Assembly (NCBI GenBank): GCA_022559985.1
Contig: JAFJTR010000026.1
Location: 186,001-250,000 of the forward strand
From: Parastagonospora avenae f. sp. tritici 18332-5
Taxonomy: Eukaryota > Ascomycota > Dothideomycetes > Pleosporales > Phaeosphaeriaceae
DNA: 64,000 nucleotides
Direction of reading: 5' to 3'
Shown here: piece by piece, positions 54,735 to 64,000 of the stretch
Layout of the letters: each line of letters starts with the position of its first letter
How positions within the stretch are numbered: the stretch's first letter is position 1
The notes under the pieces: model-generated
The model's input: only the letters and a program-made list of their open reading frames with translations
Database searches by the model: none
Told to the model about the DNA's origin: nothing
Translations under genes and position numbers: made by a program

Positions 54735-56952
54735 CTAAGTCTTATAGCTTCCCTTGAACGCCCTAGCGCGTTGGGCCCGACCAGATGGTGTTTCCGCCTG
54801 AACCAGCGTCTGCGGCTCGGCAGTACCCGAACGCGAACTTCTACCACGGTTGGAAGTTACTACAGGAGTATCAGGCGCCTGTAGCTTGCCAGCTGCCTTT
54901 GTCGGTCGACCAAGGCTCTTCGCTGGTATGGGCGTATCCGGCTTCATCTCAGGTGTGAACGGTCTGTAGGAACTGTATTCCGGCTACCTTGTTCTCTACC
55001 ACCACCACCACCTTCTTCGAACGACCACGCTTCTTCGGCGGGGAGAGATTCATGCGTGTCGGCGTAACCTCTTCCCGCTGTGCTGGAGCCGAGGAAACGA
55101 AGACCACGTCATCCATGTCCGCGTCCTTCGTGACAGGATTTGATCCAACGTAAATCACGTCATCCATAGCCTCGTCCTTCGGCTCGACGGGCGGAGAGAA
55201 GTTCGTGCCTGACGGCGGCAGGGAGAGATCTGTGGAGAGTAGAGGTGACGCCTGCAGTGGCGTCTGAGGCTGGTCGGGAGGAGAAGGGCGCGGATGGGAT
55301 ATTGCAGGCGCTGATGGTGGGCTCGGGATCGAGCGAATCGTCGAGACAGACGCACCGAGGCTCACCTGGCTTGCCTCTTCAGTGCTAGAGTATGTGAGGG
55401 TCGCGTCGGGCCACTTTCCATCCTCCTTCGCTGGAGAGACTTCTACCTCTTGCACGATCTCATCTTCTTGCTTGAAGAACTTGCGCGTGTCTCTTCGCTC
55501 GTTTTTAGTGTCCACAATCTTCCCGTAGAAGGTTTTAATCTCAGCGACACGATATTGCGTAGTGCCTGGTGCAGGACTCTCGTGAGGTGACGCACCCTCT
55601 TGAATGGGGCCAAGCCAAGTGCCCTTGTCTTCGTTGCCAGTTCGAACTGCCATGGAATCTGGCGGCTCCTGAATCTTGACAGTAGACGGTGGCTTGGAAG
55701 TCTTGCGTTTCTCCGTGACGAGCGGGTCCGAGGGCATGTGGCCAGGTGTATTCAGGTTGCGGGCGCCGATGAGGGCCTGCTGAAGCGTGCTCAGCGACTT
55801 ATCGACGGAAATTTGTTGACCCATTGGGCTTCCATTAGCCGAGACGATTGGAGAGGACGAATACAGATCTTCGTCGTTATAGTTCAGCCCATAGCCAGGT
55901 GAAGCATGTACTGCTGGGGCTTGGGCTATGCCGTATGGTGGCAGTTGCTTGGAAGTTGAGGGTGGCGAAGAGTCGTACCCGCCGCGCCGTATAGGTGGAC
56001 GTGCTGGAAGGCTAGGAGATGATGAGGCAACCTGCTCCATAAGTGGCGTGTAGGGGAGGAAAGGTAAGGGGGCCTGTCGCATACCTGGTGTGTAGGCAGG
56101 CAAAGGTAGGCAGCCTGATCCATGACTGGCGTATAATTAAGAAACGTCTCCGAAGGCGACAGTTTGCTTGACTCGAACACGCTCGAAAGAGGATTTTGTG
56201 GCGTTTGTGAGATCTGGGACGGTGGTGTCTGTTACAGACGATGGAGTAGGAACAGCCTTCTTCTCTTGTCGAAGGGGCGTAGCCAAAGTCTCGACAAGTG
56301 CATCAACATCAGCCATGATGGAGTCCTCCTTCTCCTTAATCTTGGCCGATGCAAACAGCTTGTCTTTTCGACCGCTTGAGGGTTTGAACACCTCAGGGGC
56401 GGGTGCTGTCGTAGGCGAAGGCTGCGGAAGCTCTGCATAAGTCTCCTGCATTTCTGGAGCTGCCACGAAAGCGCTGTCCTTGCGCTCAGCGATTTCGTTC
56501 TTGCGTCGCTTCGCTACAAGTGCGCGCTCCTCATCAACTTCGACCCAGAGCTTACGCTTCAGCGCGCTCATGGCGCCTTCGGCCTATTGCTGGTTGAGGT
56601 GAACTTGCAGCAGACGCTGGACTTCTGCATCCATGACCCGGACTAGCTCGTGTGGATGATAGATCCGATCCTGGTACTCTGGGGTTTTCTGGATGATGCG
56701 AGTGATCTAGAAAACGGCCAGGTTGGCCTTGGCGCGATTGTTTCGGTATCATTTGAAGTAGGGGAAGATGGCGGACGCTGTTTCAGCGCCGACTGTGAAG
56801 GCTGTGAAGGCTAGCAATAGATTTCCATGTTGTTTCAGAGTCTCAGGGAGGATGGCACCATCCATAAGGAAGCTAGTAAGCGCTTTGACTTTGGCCGATA
56901 GAGTCGCGAACTCTAGAGTGCCCGTGGACAATTGCGAGATTTGATCGACCAT
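54735..56952 (-). pseudogene. Broken gene, one frame with several stops
   Basis: On the minus strand a single frame runs from the ATG at 56952 (MVDQISQLSTGTLEF) to about 54949, with stops at 56749-56751 (TGA), 56707-56709 (TAG), 56584-56586 (TAG) and 56137-56139 (TAA). Protein-like sequence continues across each: FPYFK, stop, YRNNRAKANLAVF, stop, ITRIIQKTPEYQDRIYH, later MSALKRKLWVEVDEERALVA and a long Ser/Pro-rich part. Near 56130 a 42 bp repeat with one 41 bp unit also shifts the frame. The last part (54735-54947, MKPDTPIPAKSLGRPTK) lies in another frame, joinable by a 40 nt intron. An N-terminal helical domain with a disordered tail is suggested; I do not recognise the family. Separate small genes at 56749-56952, 56137-56571 and 54735-56103 are an alternative. 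Confidence 0.5.
56045..56135. repeat. 42 bp coding minisatellite, one unit 41 bp
   Basis: Three diverged units repeat the peptide pattern YTPxMxQ (YTPLMEQVA, YTPGMRQAP, YTPVMDQAA on the minus strand). Anchors ggcgtgta (56045), ggtgtgta (56087) and ggcgtata (56128) show periods of 42 and 41 nt. The one-base difference moves the frame. Confidence 0.8.
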
Positions 56953-57772
56953 GATATATGGAGTGGTTGCGGGATAGAAGGCCACTGGATGGGTGGTTGC
57001 CAGGTGTTGGTGGTTGATGTCGAGAGTAGGGCGGGTTCACAAGGTTGGCGTGGAGACGAGAACGTGATGTGTTATGTGTAGTGGAGAAAAGCGCTCGACG
57101 TTTTGCGTGGACGAGCGATGGTTCGTATGTCCAGACAGGGAGTAACAGGCGTGGAGTGTCGCCGTTGCCTAAGCGCGAGCTATGTGTGACACTCTCCAGA
57201 AAATGAAAAAGAGTTGGCCGTCGGGATCTTCAAAGTCGGTTGCAGGCACGAGTATCGGAATCTCAAGTGTTGGAATTCTTTGTGCTTGTACCGAGTTGGT
57301 ATATCGAAGTGTCGCTGGGTGGTGGGTGGAGTAGACAAAGGAAGTCTTGGTTGTGAGCAAGATCGGTTGGTACTGCGAACGCTGCGCGGGGTCGTGATTA
57401 TTTTGCTCCAGCGTTCCCATGTCGTCATAGAATAATATAGAGGGAGAGGAAATGCGCCTTTGCAGTATGGCAAGTACTTTGGTGGGTGACCATGAATATC
57501 GACCGGGTCTTCCGTTCGTCATCACTGCCGACGTCCACACGCCATACTCGCCGTACGACCTCCCAATTCCTGAAAGCCATTGGTCAAGGTGATAGCGAGG
57601 AATCGACCTCAAACAAAAAGACGAGACGGCGATCGAAAGATCGAATCTGATTCACAGCACACTCCAGTACATCCTTCTCTTTTTCTCTACCACGCGAGCC
57701 ACGCAACCGGAGCATCAAGAGCACCAACAATAACGATGCGACAAAAACATGCTCATCTCCCCCTCCTCCATT
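56953..57772. other. Intergenic region
   Basis: About 820 nt. The minus-strand frame 57169-57612 (147 codons) lacks an ATG for its first 30 codons and has no known domain; I do not call it. The last 100 nt are C-rich on the + strand and belong to the next gene. Confidence 0.45.
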
Positions 57773-58036
57773 TTATAACCCCTTAACCCTCCCCTTCCCC
57801 CACCCACTCACCCCCCTAACATCCCTCCCCTGCCCCGCCAGCACCCTCCCCTCCATCCTCTCCCTCCCCTCAAACCCTGTCTCCCTCCCGAACCCCGTGC
57901 CCGCCCCATACAGATTCAAATCGCGGCCCGTAAACTTCAGCGGGCGGGCGTAGCCTGCTTGTTTGAGCCAGCGGGCGAGCAGGACGCCGATTGCGGCCCA
58001 GAAGGCGGCGAGGAGGAGTAGGAGGGGGATGAACAT
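57773..58036 (-). CDS. Small N-anchored membrane protein
   Basis: 87 residues, starting MFIPLLLLLAAFWAAIGVLL followed by ARWLKQAGYARP. One strongly hydrophobic N-terminal span with a basic residue cluster after it suggests a signal anchor with a cytosolic or matrix-facing tail. The rest is Gly/Arg-rich (GRDLNLYGAGTGFGRETGFE). The frame has a genuine ATG and a plausible spacing from the neighbouring WLM gene. No family recognised; small inner-mitochondrial or ER proteins look like this. It could also be a chance frame in GC-skewed sequence. Confidence 0.45.
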   Translation of the reverse strand: MFIPLLLLLAAFWAAIGVLLARWLKQAGYARPLKFTGRDLNLYGAGTGFGRETGFEGRERMEGRVLAGQGRDVRGVSGWGKGRVKGL

Positions 58037-58449
58037 TTGGCTTGAGTTGGTGGTTCAGATTGGATAGTTTGAATGATAGGGGAAGAGAAGCTGTATGTTA
58101 TGCTATGGAAGAGAAAGAGAGGGGGTGTTGTATAACAAAAGTGTTGGAGTGATGTCAGGAAATGTCGAGTAGCGTGCGGAGTGCAGCGGAGGAGCGGAGA
58201 CGGCGCGGATCTGTGGGGTAGCTCTGAAGCTAGGTCGCAGAGCCTCGGCCATGCACGCATGATCTGCAATTTAGGTTTGAAAGTGTAGGATGCAATATCA
58301 GAAACGAGAGATGGGGCAAGATAGAAAGTAGTAGACAATGAATAAGAATCATGAAGAAGACATCAGACCTACATACCATCCAAATCTGCATGCGCGCGCC
58401 AACGGGTATATGCGCACGCTTATTTCGCTGAACGAGAGACACATTCACG
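58037..58449. other. Intergenic region
   Basis: About 410 nt between the WLM metalloprotease 3' end and the small membrane protein's start. No gene or motif recognised. Confidence 0.45.
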
Positions 58450-59472
58450 TCAAGATGCACTTCCACCCCCTTCTGTCTCTTCCTCCGCCCTCTTCGACCT
58501 CTTCATCCTCTCCTCGACCGCCCTCGCAATAATCTCCCTCCGACTCAACCCACCGGCCCCTACTTTGCCTCCCTCACTACTACCCTCCCCTCCACCCAGC
58601 ACAAAATCCCCACCCGTCCATCCCCCATGATCATGCACCTCCTCCTCGCCACCCGGCTCATAATACTCCTGATCCCCCACACTCCTGCCCCCACTCTTCC
58701 AATCATCCCGCGCCACCTCACGTTCAATCTTCTTACACAGCTCCCAGAAATTGCGATCATGTGGTCCCCACACATTGTGCGCGAGTTCGTGACACAGCGT
58801 ATTCCTGATCGTTTTGTAGTCCCTATATCCATCGTATGCATCCGTGCGCAGGCGCAGTTCAATGACTTCGCCCTTATTCCGGTTGAGCCCGAGCGTGCGT
58901 GAGTCCTGTGTGGTGTGCATCGCCGGGTCCATTTCCGTGAGGAGTGGGACGCTGAATTTGTGACTGAGCATGGCGGCTTTGATGCCCGCGTCGTCGCGCA
59001 GGCGCTCGAGGAAGCGCAGGGAGCGGTCGGGGTTGGGCAGGTACGGGAGCGGCCGCAGCGTGTGGAATGTGTATTGTGCTTCGTCTTGCATGCGCTTGTA
59101 GTCGCGGGTGCGCGCGGGCGTGGCGGCTTTGATGGGACCCGGGCGGCGGGGCGCGGAGGCGGCGGATATGGTCGAGTTGAGGGAGGCGACTTCGGCGGTC
59201 GTGCTGCCCATGAGGGTTATCTTCTTGCCGGCGAGGTCGGTGAGAGGCAGGTTCGGCGCTTTGAATGGTGGCTTTTGGAGGCCGAGTTTGGAGGCGATGA
59301 GGAACTTTTGGTTGGTAGGCGGTATGGAGAGTTCGGATGCAACTCGCTCGGATAAATCTGATATGGTTGTATCTTGTGCGAAACTAAATGTATGCCGTTC
59401 GCCGTGGTGGAGAAGTGTGATCTGTAGCTCATCACCAGCAGGTGGCGCGGATGAATTATCGACGTCAGTCAT
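58450..59472 (-). CDS. WLM-domain metalloprotease with ubiquitin-like N-terminus
   Basis: Single exon, 340 residues. Residues 15-95 look ubiquitin-like (LQITLLHHGERHTFSFAQ, TTISDLSERVASELSIPP, LAGKKITLMGS). The WLM (Wss1p-like) domain covers about 120-250, with the zinc motif HELAHNVWGPHDRNFWEL (His228, Glu229, His232, His238). The C-terminal 80 residues are Gly/Glu-rich and basic at the end. Wss1-type proteases remove DNA-protein crosslinks and act on ubiquitin/SUMO-linked proteins; S. pombe has a similar ubiquitin-like/WLM protein. The SHP/SIM motifs of Wss1 itself are not obvious here, so the ubiquitin-like/WLM subtype is the better label. Confidence 0.92.
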   Translation of the reverse strand: MTDVDNSSAPPAGDELQITLLHHGERHTFSFAQDTTISDLSERVASELSIPPTNQKFLIASKLGLQKPPFKAPNLPLTDLAGKKITLMGSTTAEVASLNSTISAASAPRRPGPIKAATPARTRDYKRMQDEAQYTFHTLRPLPYLPNPDRSLRFLERLRDDAGIKAAMLSHKFSVPLLTEMDPAMHTTQDSRTLGLNRNKGEVIELRLRTDAYDGYRDYKTIRNTLCHELAHNVWGPHDRNFWELCKKIEREVARDDWKSGGRSVGDQEYYEPGGEEEVHDHGGWTGGDFVLGGGEGSSEGGKVGAGGLSRREIIARAVEERMKRSKRAEEETEGGGSAS

Positions 59473-59993
59473 GTTGAAGCAGGCGAAAGATCTCGAGATT
59501 GTGTCTGCTATGTAGGGATGAGTGTGAAGGTTAGTAAGTGATCAAGATATTAAGCTTCGCAGCTTGTGGCTGACATTGAGCCCGTGTTGTTTCGGTGACG
59601 TTCTGCAAGGCTTCTATGAGTGATGCGTCGCCATCGGCATTTGTCATCATTCACGCCGACGATCAGGCCTGACCACTTCTCATCACTATCATCCTTCATC
59701 CATACCCCTTCGACTTCACTTCGTATGCGAAATGCACACAGCGAACAGCTATGTACGCTGAAAATGTAGTAGATGGTCTTTGCTGATCTCAACGAGAAAG
59801 TTTACTGAAATCCACACAAGCCCACTATACAGCAATGCAAGCACTCCAAACGTTCTCACATACAATCCACCCATGCTACCTCAGGATATCAAAGATGCAA
59901 ATAAGATGATCCGCTAAGAAATAAAAGCCGAAGTACAATGCTCAACACCAACGCCAACCCGATACCCAACCCGATACCCAACCCCCAATCCTC
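59473..59993. other. Intergenic region
   Basis: About 520 nt upstream of the WLM gene and downstream of the LicD-like gene. A short direct repeat (gatacccaacc twice, 59960-59983) lies near the right end. No gene recognised. Confidence 0.45.
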
Positions 59994-61096
59994 TCAGGGC
60001 CAACTCGCCTGCCACTCCATCCTCTTCCGTTCCTGCACCTTCTTCTTCGCCTCCCTGTCCCTCGCCTCCTGAGCCATTTGATCCTGCCTCGCTCGATCCG
60101 GCGACTTAATCCACTCCCTCTGCCTCGGATCCCAAAAATGTCTGTGTCTCAATCAGCCCAACCTTTCCTATACTACCCATCTCTGAACATACCCATTATG
60201 TTCCGTATTCACCAACGCGCCCTGGCGATACTCGTCCGCCAGAATCTTGTCATATGCATACGGGACTTTCGCCAGCACGCCTTCGAACACCGTTTCGCGC
60301 ATCGGATACAGCTCGTCCATGTGATACGCGTGGTTGTTCTTGCAGGTCCAGACGCCAGGGTGCGTGTCGGGTCGTGTCTCACTGAGGCCTGTGATGTCGA
60401 TGTACAACCCGTTGCGCACGTCAATCCAGCGCGCGTCGATGACGTTCATGCCGTCGCCGCGGATGCGTTGGTGAATCCATGGGTTGACGTCGAGCAGGTA
60501 TTCGCGCCGCACGGAGCCGTCGGGGGAAGCATACTTGTACCGAGTGTGGTTGAAGTCCTTACCTAGACGATGTAGTGTTCGGCCTGTGACTTGTGTGTCG
60601 AGGTCGAAGTCCCAGGGGAGGCGCTATGCTGGATTAGCACCGTGCTGAAGTGTGGATGAGTCGGCGGGAATTTACTTTGCCGTTCCACCACCAGCCAAGC
60701 AGCGTGCCGTGAGCTATCCACGTATCCAGTTTATTCTCGCGGAAGAAGGTTAGGTATGCGCGAATCATGTGGGATTGGGTGTCTGTTCGCTCTTCGTCCG
60801 ATGCTATGCCGTGGAAGTATCGCCGGTCATAATGCGAGAGCATTGCGCTGCCCCTACATGTCTTTCCATCAGCCTTGTAACGAGATGAGCGGTTGCCAAA
60901 CGTACCCTGGCTCGTGGAAGTATTTTGTATTCGGCCCCTTAGGCTTCTTTACCTTCACATCTGGAACCGGCCCTGGTGGTTTCTTCAGCTTCCCATTCGG
61001 AAGTAGTCCCTTTAGTATCTCCTTCGGCGGCGGCGGCCCACCAGCAAGACATTCCGAAAGCAAAGCAATAGCCACAGCGCATATGGATAACCGCAT
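59994..61096 (-). CDS. LicD-family protein, secretory pathway
   Basis: Four minus-strand exons, 60906-61096, 60676-60853, 60193-60623 and 59994-60141, give 315 residues. The signal peptide is MRLSICAVAIALLSECLAG, followed by a Pro/Lys-rich stretch. The LicD/fukutin nucleotidyltransferase core is clear: WIAHGTLLGWWWNGK, then, across an intron, RLPWDFDLDTQVTG with the acidic DxD pair. Downstream are NVIDARWIDVRNGLYIDITG, MDELYPMRETVFEGVLAKVP and YRQGALVNTEHNG. LicD-family proteins transfer phosphocholine or other phosphodiester-linked groups to glycans; fungal Mnn4-like members help mannosylphosphorylation. A Golgi location is likely. It is about 100-300 residues shorter than yeast Mnn4 because the repetitive tail is missing. 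Confidence 0.88.
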
Positions 61097-62050
61097 CGTA
61101 AAAGTCCTCCGGTCCCGAACGTAGCAGGTAATATGAAATAAAACAAGCGTGACAATCTAGTAAAGCTCGAAAACCAGTATCGCTGTAATAATAACAAGAA
61201 AGAAGAAGATCTTAGGTCGAACGTGTGGGGAAAACAGGCGTCGCTGACGACTTCCATATAAGACAAGTTGTCGCGTGCGCGTTCGACGTAAGCGCCTTGT
61301 AGTGGTGGCAGGCGTAGAGGGGAGCGGATGCAGCAACAACCAAGCTCGATTCGGCGCCTTATGGAAGAAACAGCCTACGATTTAAGGTAAAATTGCCCAT
61401 CGTGCCCTCCTTCCGCCCTTGTCGACCTATGTGCATCGCAGCGTAAGCGTCCAGACCATATTTAGACAGCGCTGAAAGCGATCTAGCGCGACTTCTGACG
61501 AATGCTTGATGCAGGCGCTAGCGAATGACACGCGGCCATTGCGTGTCAAGCTTTCTGACAAGCTTTATCAAGGAGCTTGGCGTGAATAGAAGATGGTAAT
61601 CGCTGAAGTAATTTTCGATAACTTCTCGCACTCTCGCTCTCGAAATACGTGGCGTGAATCCAGGTGCTGAGGTTCTGTGGCTATCATATGATGATGGTGT
61701 CATAATTGGAAGTGGGATCAGACAGCTTTTCCAATGCATGCGTACGCAACCCTGCATGTGTCGCGTGCCGAGCTACCGATCGGACGCAGTGACAGTCGTC
61801 GTCAGCGACTTACTGAGATACCGAATGCGGTAGTTGCTGCTTCCGCATGAGGTTCTTTCGGAAAAAGTAGACTTGGACCAATCTAGGAGCGGCGGCAAAT
61901 ATGCATTGCATGTGTCTCAAGGAGAGGGGTTTGAGGATTTCTACGGACCAACAATGACAACATTAGCACATTAGCGCTGCGGTTGATGGATCTTCCGACC
62001 TGACACAATAAAGACCTCCAAACCTCTTTCATGCAAACTAAAGAAGATAC
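61097..62050. other. Gene-poor intergenic region
   Basis: About 950 nt. The longest frame (61518-61757, minus, 79 codons, with ATG) has no recognisable domain. AT-rich overall. Confidence 0.45.
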
Positions 62051-63036
62051 CTACCATGCCCATGCATCAACCGTAAGTGGAACCAGCGCCTTCTCACTCT
62101 CCAGCTCCACTGCGTATCTCTCCCCGCCTAATCTCCACACCATATCATTCCACCAAAGGTCTCTCGGTTCAACCCTCAACGGCGTGGTAAACTCCCAATA
62201 ATCCGGGTGCCAGCCCGCCGATTCCCAGTCAAGAAAACCAGAAATGTGCCCATTTAGAACCATAATATTATGATGCTTGAGGTCGCCATGAGTACAGACG
62301 ATCGGATTGCGCATTTTCCGTAGTTTTTCGGCAGTTTCCAGCCTGTCTTTGAACTTCTCTGTGGAATCAAAGCTGTGGCTGGAGATGGAATTGAAGAGGT
62401 GGTCGGTGAATTCAGATTCGGACGCACATGGTCTGACTGCATGATCCGGGACACGCACGCTCCTGACCGCCGTACCCAACACTGAACAAATCCGCCCCTC
62501 ATCCCAAGGTGGCGACCATTTCCGCATAGTCTGCAGTATGCACTGTAATTCTGCGAAAACGCTCCCCCGTTCGTCCTCAGTCATGTCCTCATACAGTTCA
62601 GGGTCGCCCAGGTCCCTTCCCGGTGTGCGGGTCATGAGAATCGACACAAGCGCATGAGGTGTGTCGGGATGCTCGCCGTATGAGATGATCTTCGGCACTG
62701 GAAAGCCTGCAGATCGCGCGATCAGGGTTGCGGCTACTTCTTCGAGGCGCGTGCCGTCGGACCATTTTAATACCAGCCGAATGGAAGGGCGGCGATTTGA
62801 TTGCTGAATGGGATGCTGCACCAATAGCAGTAGTGGCGAGAGAAGTGACGCAGATGTTTGTGGAGGAACCCAAAGGTAAGGCGAAGACTGAGAGGGAAAA
62901 GGCGCGGCGTGGGTGGGATTGATAGCGCTAAAGGAACAGAACCGAGGACTTGATGAGGGCAAGTGAAGGTAGGCAGGAGAATGCCAGGTACAAGGTACTG
63001 AAGCCAGCCCACTACGATGTCATGTAGGAAGGACAC
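62051..63036 (-). pseudogene. Aminoglycoside phosphotransferase-family gene, 5' damaged
   Basis: The minus frame 62051-62775 carries a typical APH-fold small-molecule or protein kinase-like domain: LVLKWSDGTRLEEVAATLIA, FPVPKIISYGEHPDTPHALV, the catalytic THGDLKHHNIMVLNG (Brenner motif) and FLDWESAGWHPDYWEF. Immediately upstream the family's LPFGL motif is split between frames: LPFG is in the frame 62767-63036 while LVLKW is in the other, overlapping by one base near 62776, as after a one-base deletion. Neither frame has an ATG upstream of the domain. Domain-less N-terminal sequence ends near 63036, close to the transposon. I infer a pseudogene; an unrecognised 5' exon could still rescue it. 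Fungal APH-family proteins are numerous and mostly of unknown substrate. Confidence 0.65.
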
Positions 63037-63206
63037 GTAATACTTATAAAACTAGAGCTGCACTGGAAAATCAAGTCTGGCAAACATAAGCAAATCGCAT
63101 ACTTCGTTTCTTTAAGTGAGTTTGCTTTGAGTAACGTAGTTCATACGGTAGTTAAGCGAGCCGTCCACCCTGCCAACTTTGCGCACCTTCCAAACTCAAA
63201 TTAACT
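63037..63206 (+). other. Left margin of the transposon
   Basis: AT-rich stretch between the APH-like remnant and the transposase start. The left terminal inverted repeat should lie here, but its partner is outside the window, so the boundary cannot be fixed. Confidence 0.4.
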
Positions 63207-64000
63207 ATGCCTCAAACCCAACAAGCTCTATCGCGCTCATCTGAAGCTGATAAATAGCTTGCTATATTATCTCTTAACAACCACTAGATTCGGACTGAGA
63301 GAGCTGCTGCTCGAACGTTCAATGTTCCTCGAATGACGCTGCGCGACCGACGCGCTGGCAAGCCTCCCCAACGCGATTGCCAGCCCAACTCAAAGAAGCT
63401 CACCAAGTAAGAGGAGCAGGTGATAGTTAGCTATATACTCGATCTCTATGAACGTGGATTTGTGCCTACGTACGAAGCTGTACGTGATATGGCTGATAAG
63501 CTACTGACTGCGCGCGGCGCTGGTCAGGTCGGCGTCCACTGGCCGCGCAACTTTGTCAAGCGTACAGACAGTCTCACGACGCGTTTCAATGACCGTACGA
63601 TAGGCAGCGAGCTATATGCGAGGATCCAACCCTAATCAGGAGCTGGTTTGAGCTTGTAGAGGAGACAAAGGCCAGGTACGGCATCTGCGATGGTGACGTC
63701 TATAACTTTGACGAGGCTGGCTTTATGATGGGCAAGATCACGACTCAGCTTGTCGGGACAGGATCAGAGAGGAGAGGCAGGCCAAAGAGTATCCAGCCAG
63801 GCAATCGCGAGTGGGTGACGGCGATCGCTGCGATCAACTCTGCTGGCTGGTCAGTCCCGCCGTTCCTCATCTTCGCTGGCCAGTATCATCTATCTGCCTG
63901 GTATGAGGAAGCAGAGATCTCACGCGACTGGGCGATCGCAGTTAGCGACAATGGTTGGACGAACAGCGAGCTAGGAGTAGAGTGACTGAAGCATTTCAAC
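63207..64000 (+). mobile_element. Degenerate pogo/Fot1-type DDE transposase, cut by window end
   Basis: The frame opens at ATG 63207 (MPQTQQALSRSSEADK) with a helix-turn-helix region (TERAAARTFNVPRMTLRDRR), then VSYILDLYERGFVPTYEAVR and HWPRNFVKRTDSLTTRFN, typical of the Tc5/CENP-B-like DNA-binding part of fungal pogo elements. The DDE core follows: YNFDEAGFMMGK (first Asp), PKSIQPGNREWVTAIAAIN, VPPFLIFAGQYH and VSDNGWTNSELG (second Asp). The frame is broken by TAG at 63255 and 63285, TAA at 63408, a one-base loss near 63590 and TGA at 63983. Restoring Gln or Trp at the stops would be C-to-T or G-to-A changes, as in RIP. The copy is inactive by itself. The remainder lies beyond the window. 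Confidence 0.93.

Noticed and set aside
57169..57612. 147-codon minus frame
   Set aside because: First 30 codons have no ATG; no recognisable domain or splice continuity with neighbours.
61518..61757. 79-codon minus frame
   Set aside because: Has an ATG but no domain, signal or neighbour relation; within chance length.

Overview
This is nuclear DNA of a filamentous ascomycete (Pezizomycotina; my guess is Dothideomycetes, unproven). Reasons: genes carry several 45-110 nt introns with GTAAGT/GTACGT/GTATGT donors and CTNAC-like branch sites. The gene set (SepB/Ctf4, CRT10, fungal Zn2Cys6 factor, Yhm2, Cdc50, M43 metalloprotease) is typical of filamentous fungi. The right edge holds a pogo/Fot1-type transposase whose stop codons look like repeat-induced point mutation (RIP). 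All exon coordinates were read by hand, with reading phase checked across every junction.

Layout. 0.3-5.3 kb: alpha-tubulin and, convergent to it, the replisome hub Ctf4/SepB. 5.9-10.1 kb: an inverted pair of related F-box/LRR-like genes, both with reading-frame damage. 11.4-16.8 kb: HD-domain hydrolase, PEX16, proteasome subunit RPN8, and a SWIM-finger Sws1-like protein. 16.8-19.6 kb: a long gene-free stretch rich in CAATTG, upstream of a SWIRM-domain protein. 21.4-29 kb: Cdc50/Lem3 flippase subunit, secreted M43 metalloprotease, NADAR-domain protein and a membrane protein. 29.8-31.7 kb: two small single-pass membrane proteins related to each other. 32-38.4 kb: secreted oxalate decarboxylase, DUF1275 membrane protein, RNase H-fold (Gfd2-like) protein and CRT10. 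39-42.8 kb: the mitochondrial citrate/oxoglutarate carrier Yhm2 and mitochondrial citrate synthase, adjacent and co-oriented. 44-54.5 kb: Nrd1/Seb1 RNA-binding terminator protein, LOG-family phosphoribohydrolase, CLPTM1-family membrane protein, Zn2Cys6 transcription factor and a protein-kinase-like protein. 54.7-57 kb: one long reading frame broken by several stops. 57.8-61.1 kb: small membrane protein, WLM metalloprotease with a ubiquitin-like domain, and a LicD-family protein. 62-64 kb: a damaged aminoglycoside-phosphotransferase-like gene next to the transposon.

Most genes are single-copy housekeeping genes with no operon-like logic. The clearest functional neighbourhood is citrate synthase plus citrate export. 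Oxalate decarboxylase lies about 10 kb away and belongs to organic-acid metabolism too. The less ordinary material is the set of broken or duplicated genes (F-box pair, 54.7-57 kb gene, APH gene, transposase), the CAATTG cluster, the small membrane-protein pair and the NADAR protein. I found no rRNA, recognisable tRNA or CRISPR. I did not find a clearly new multi-gene system.
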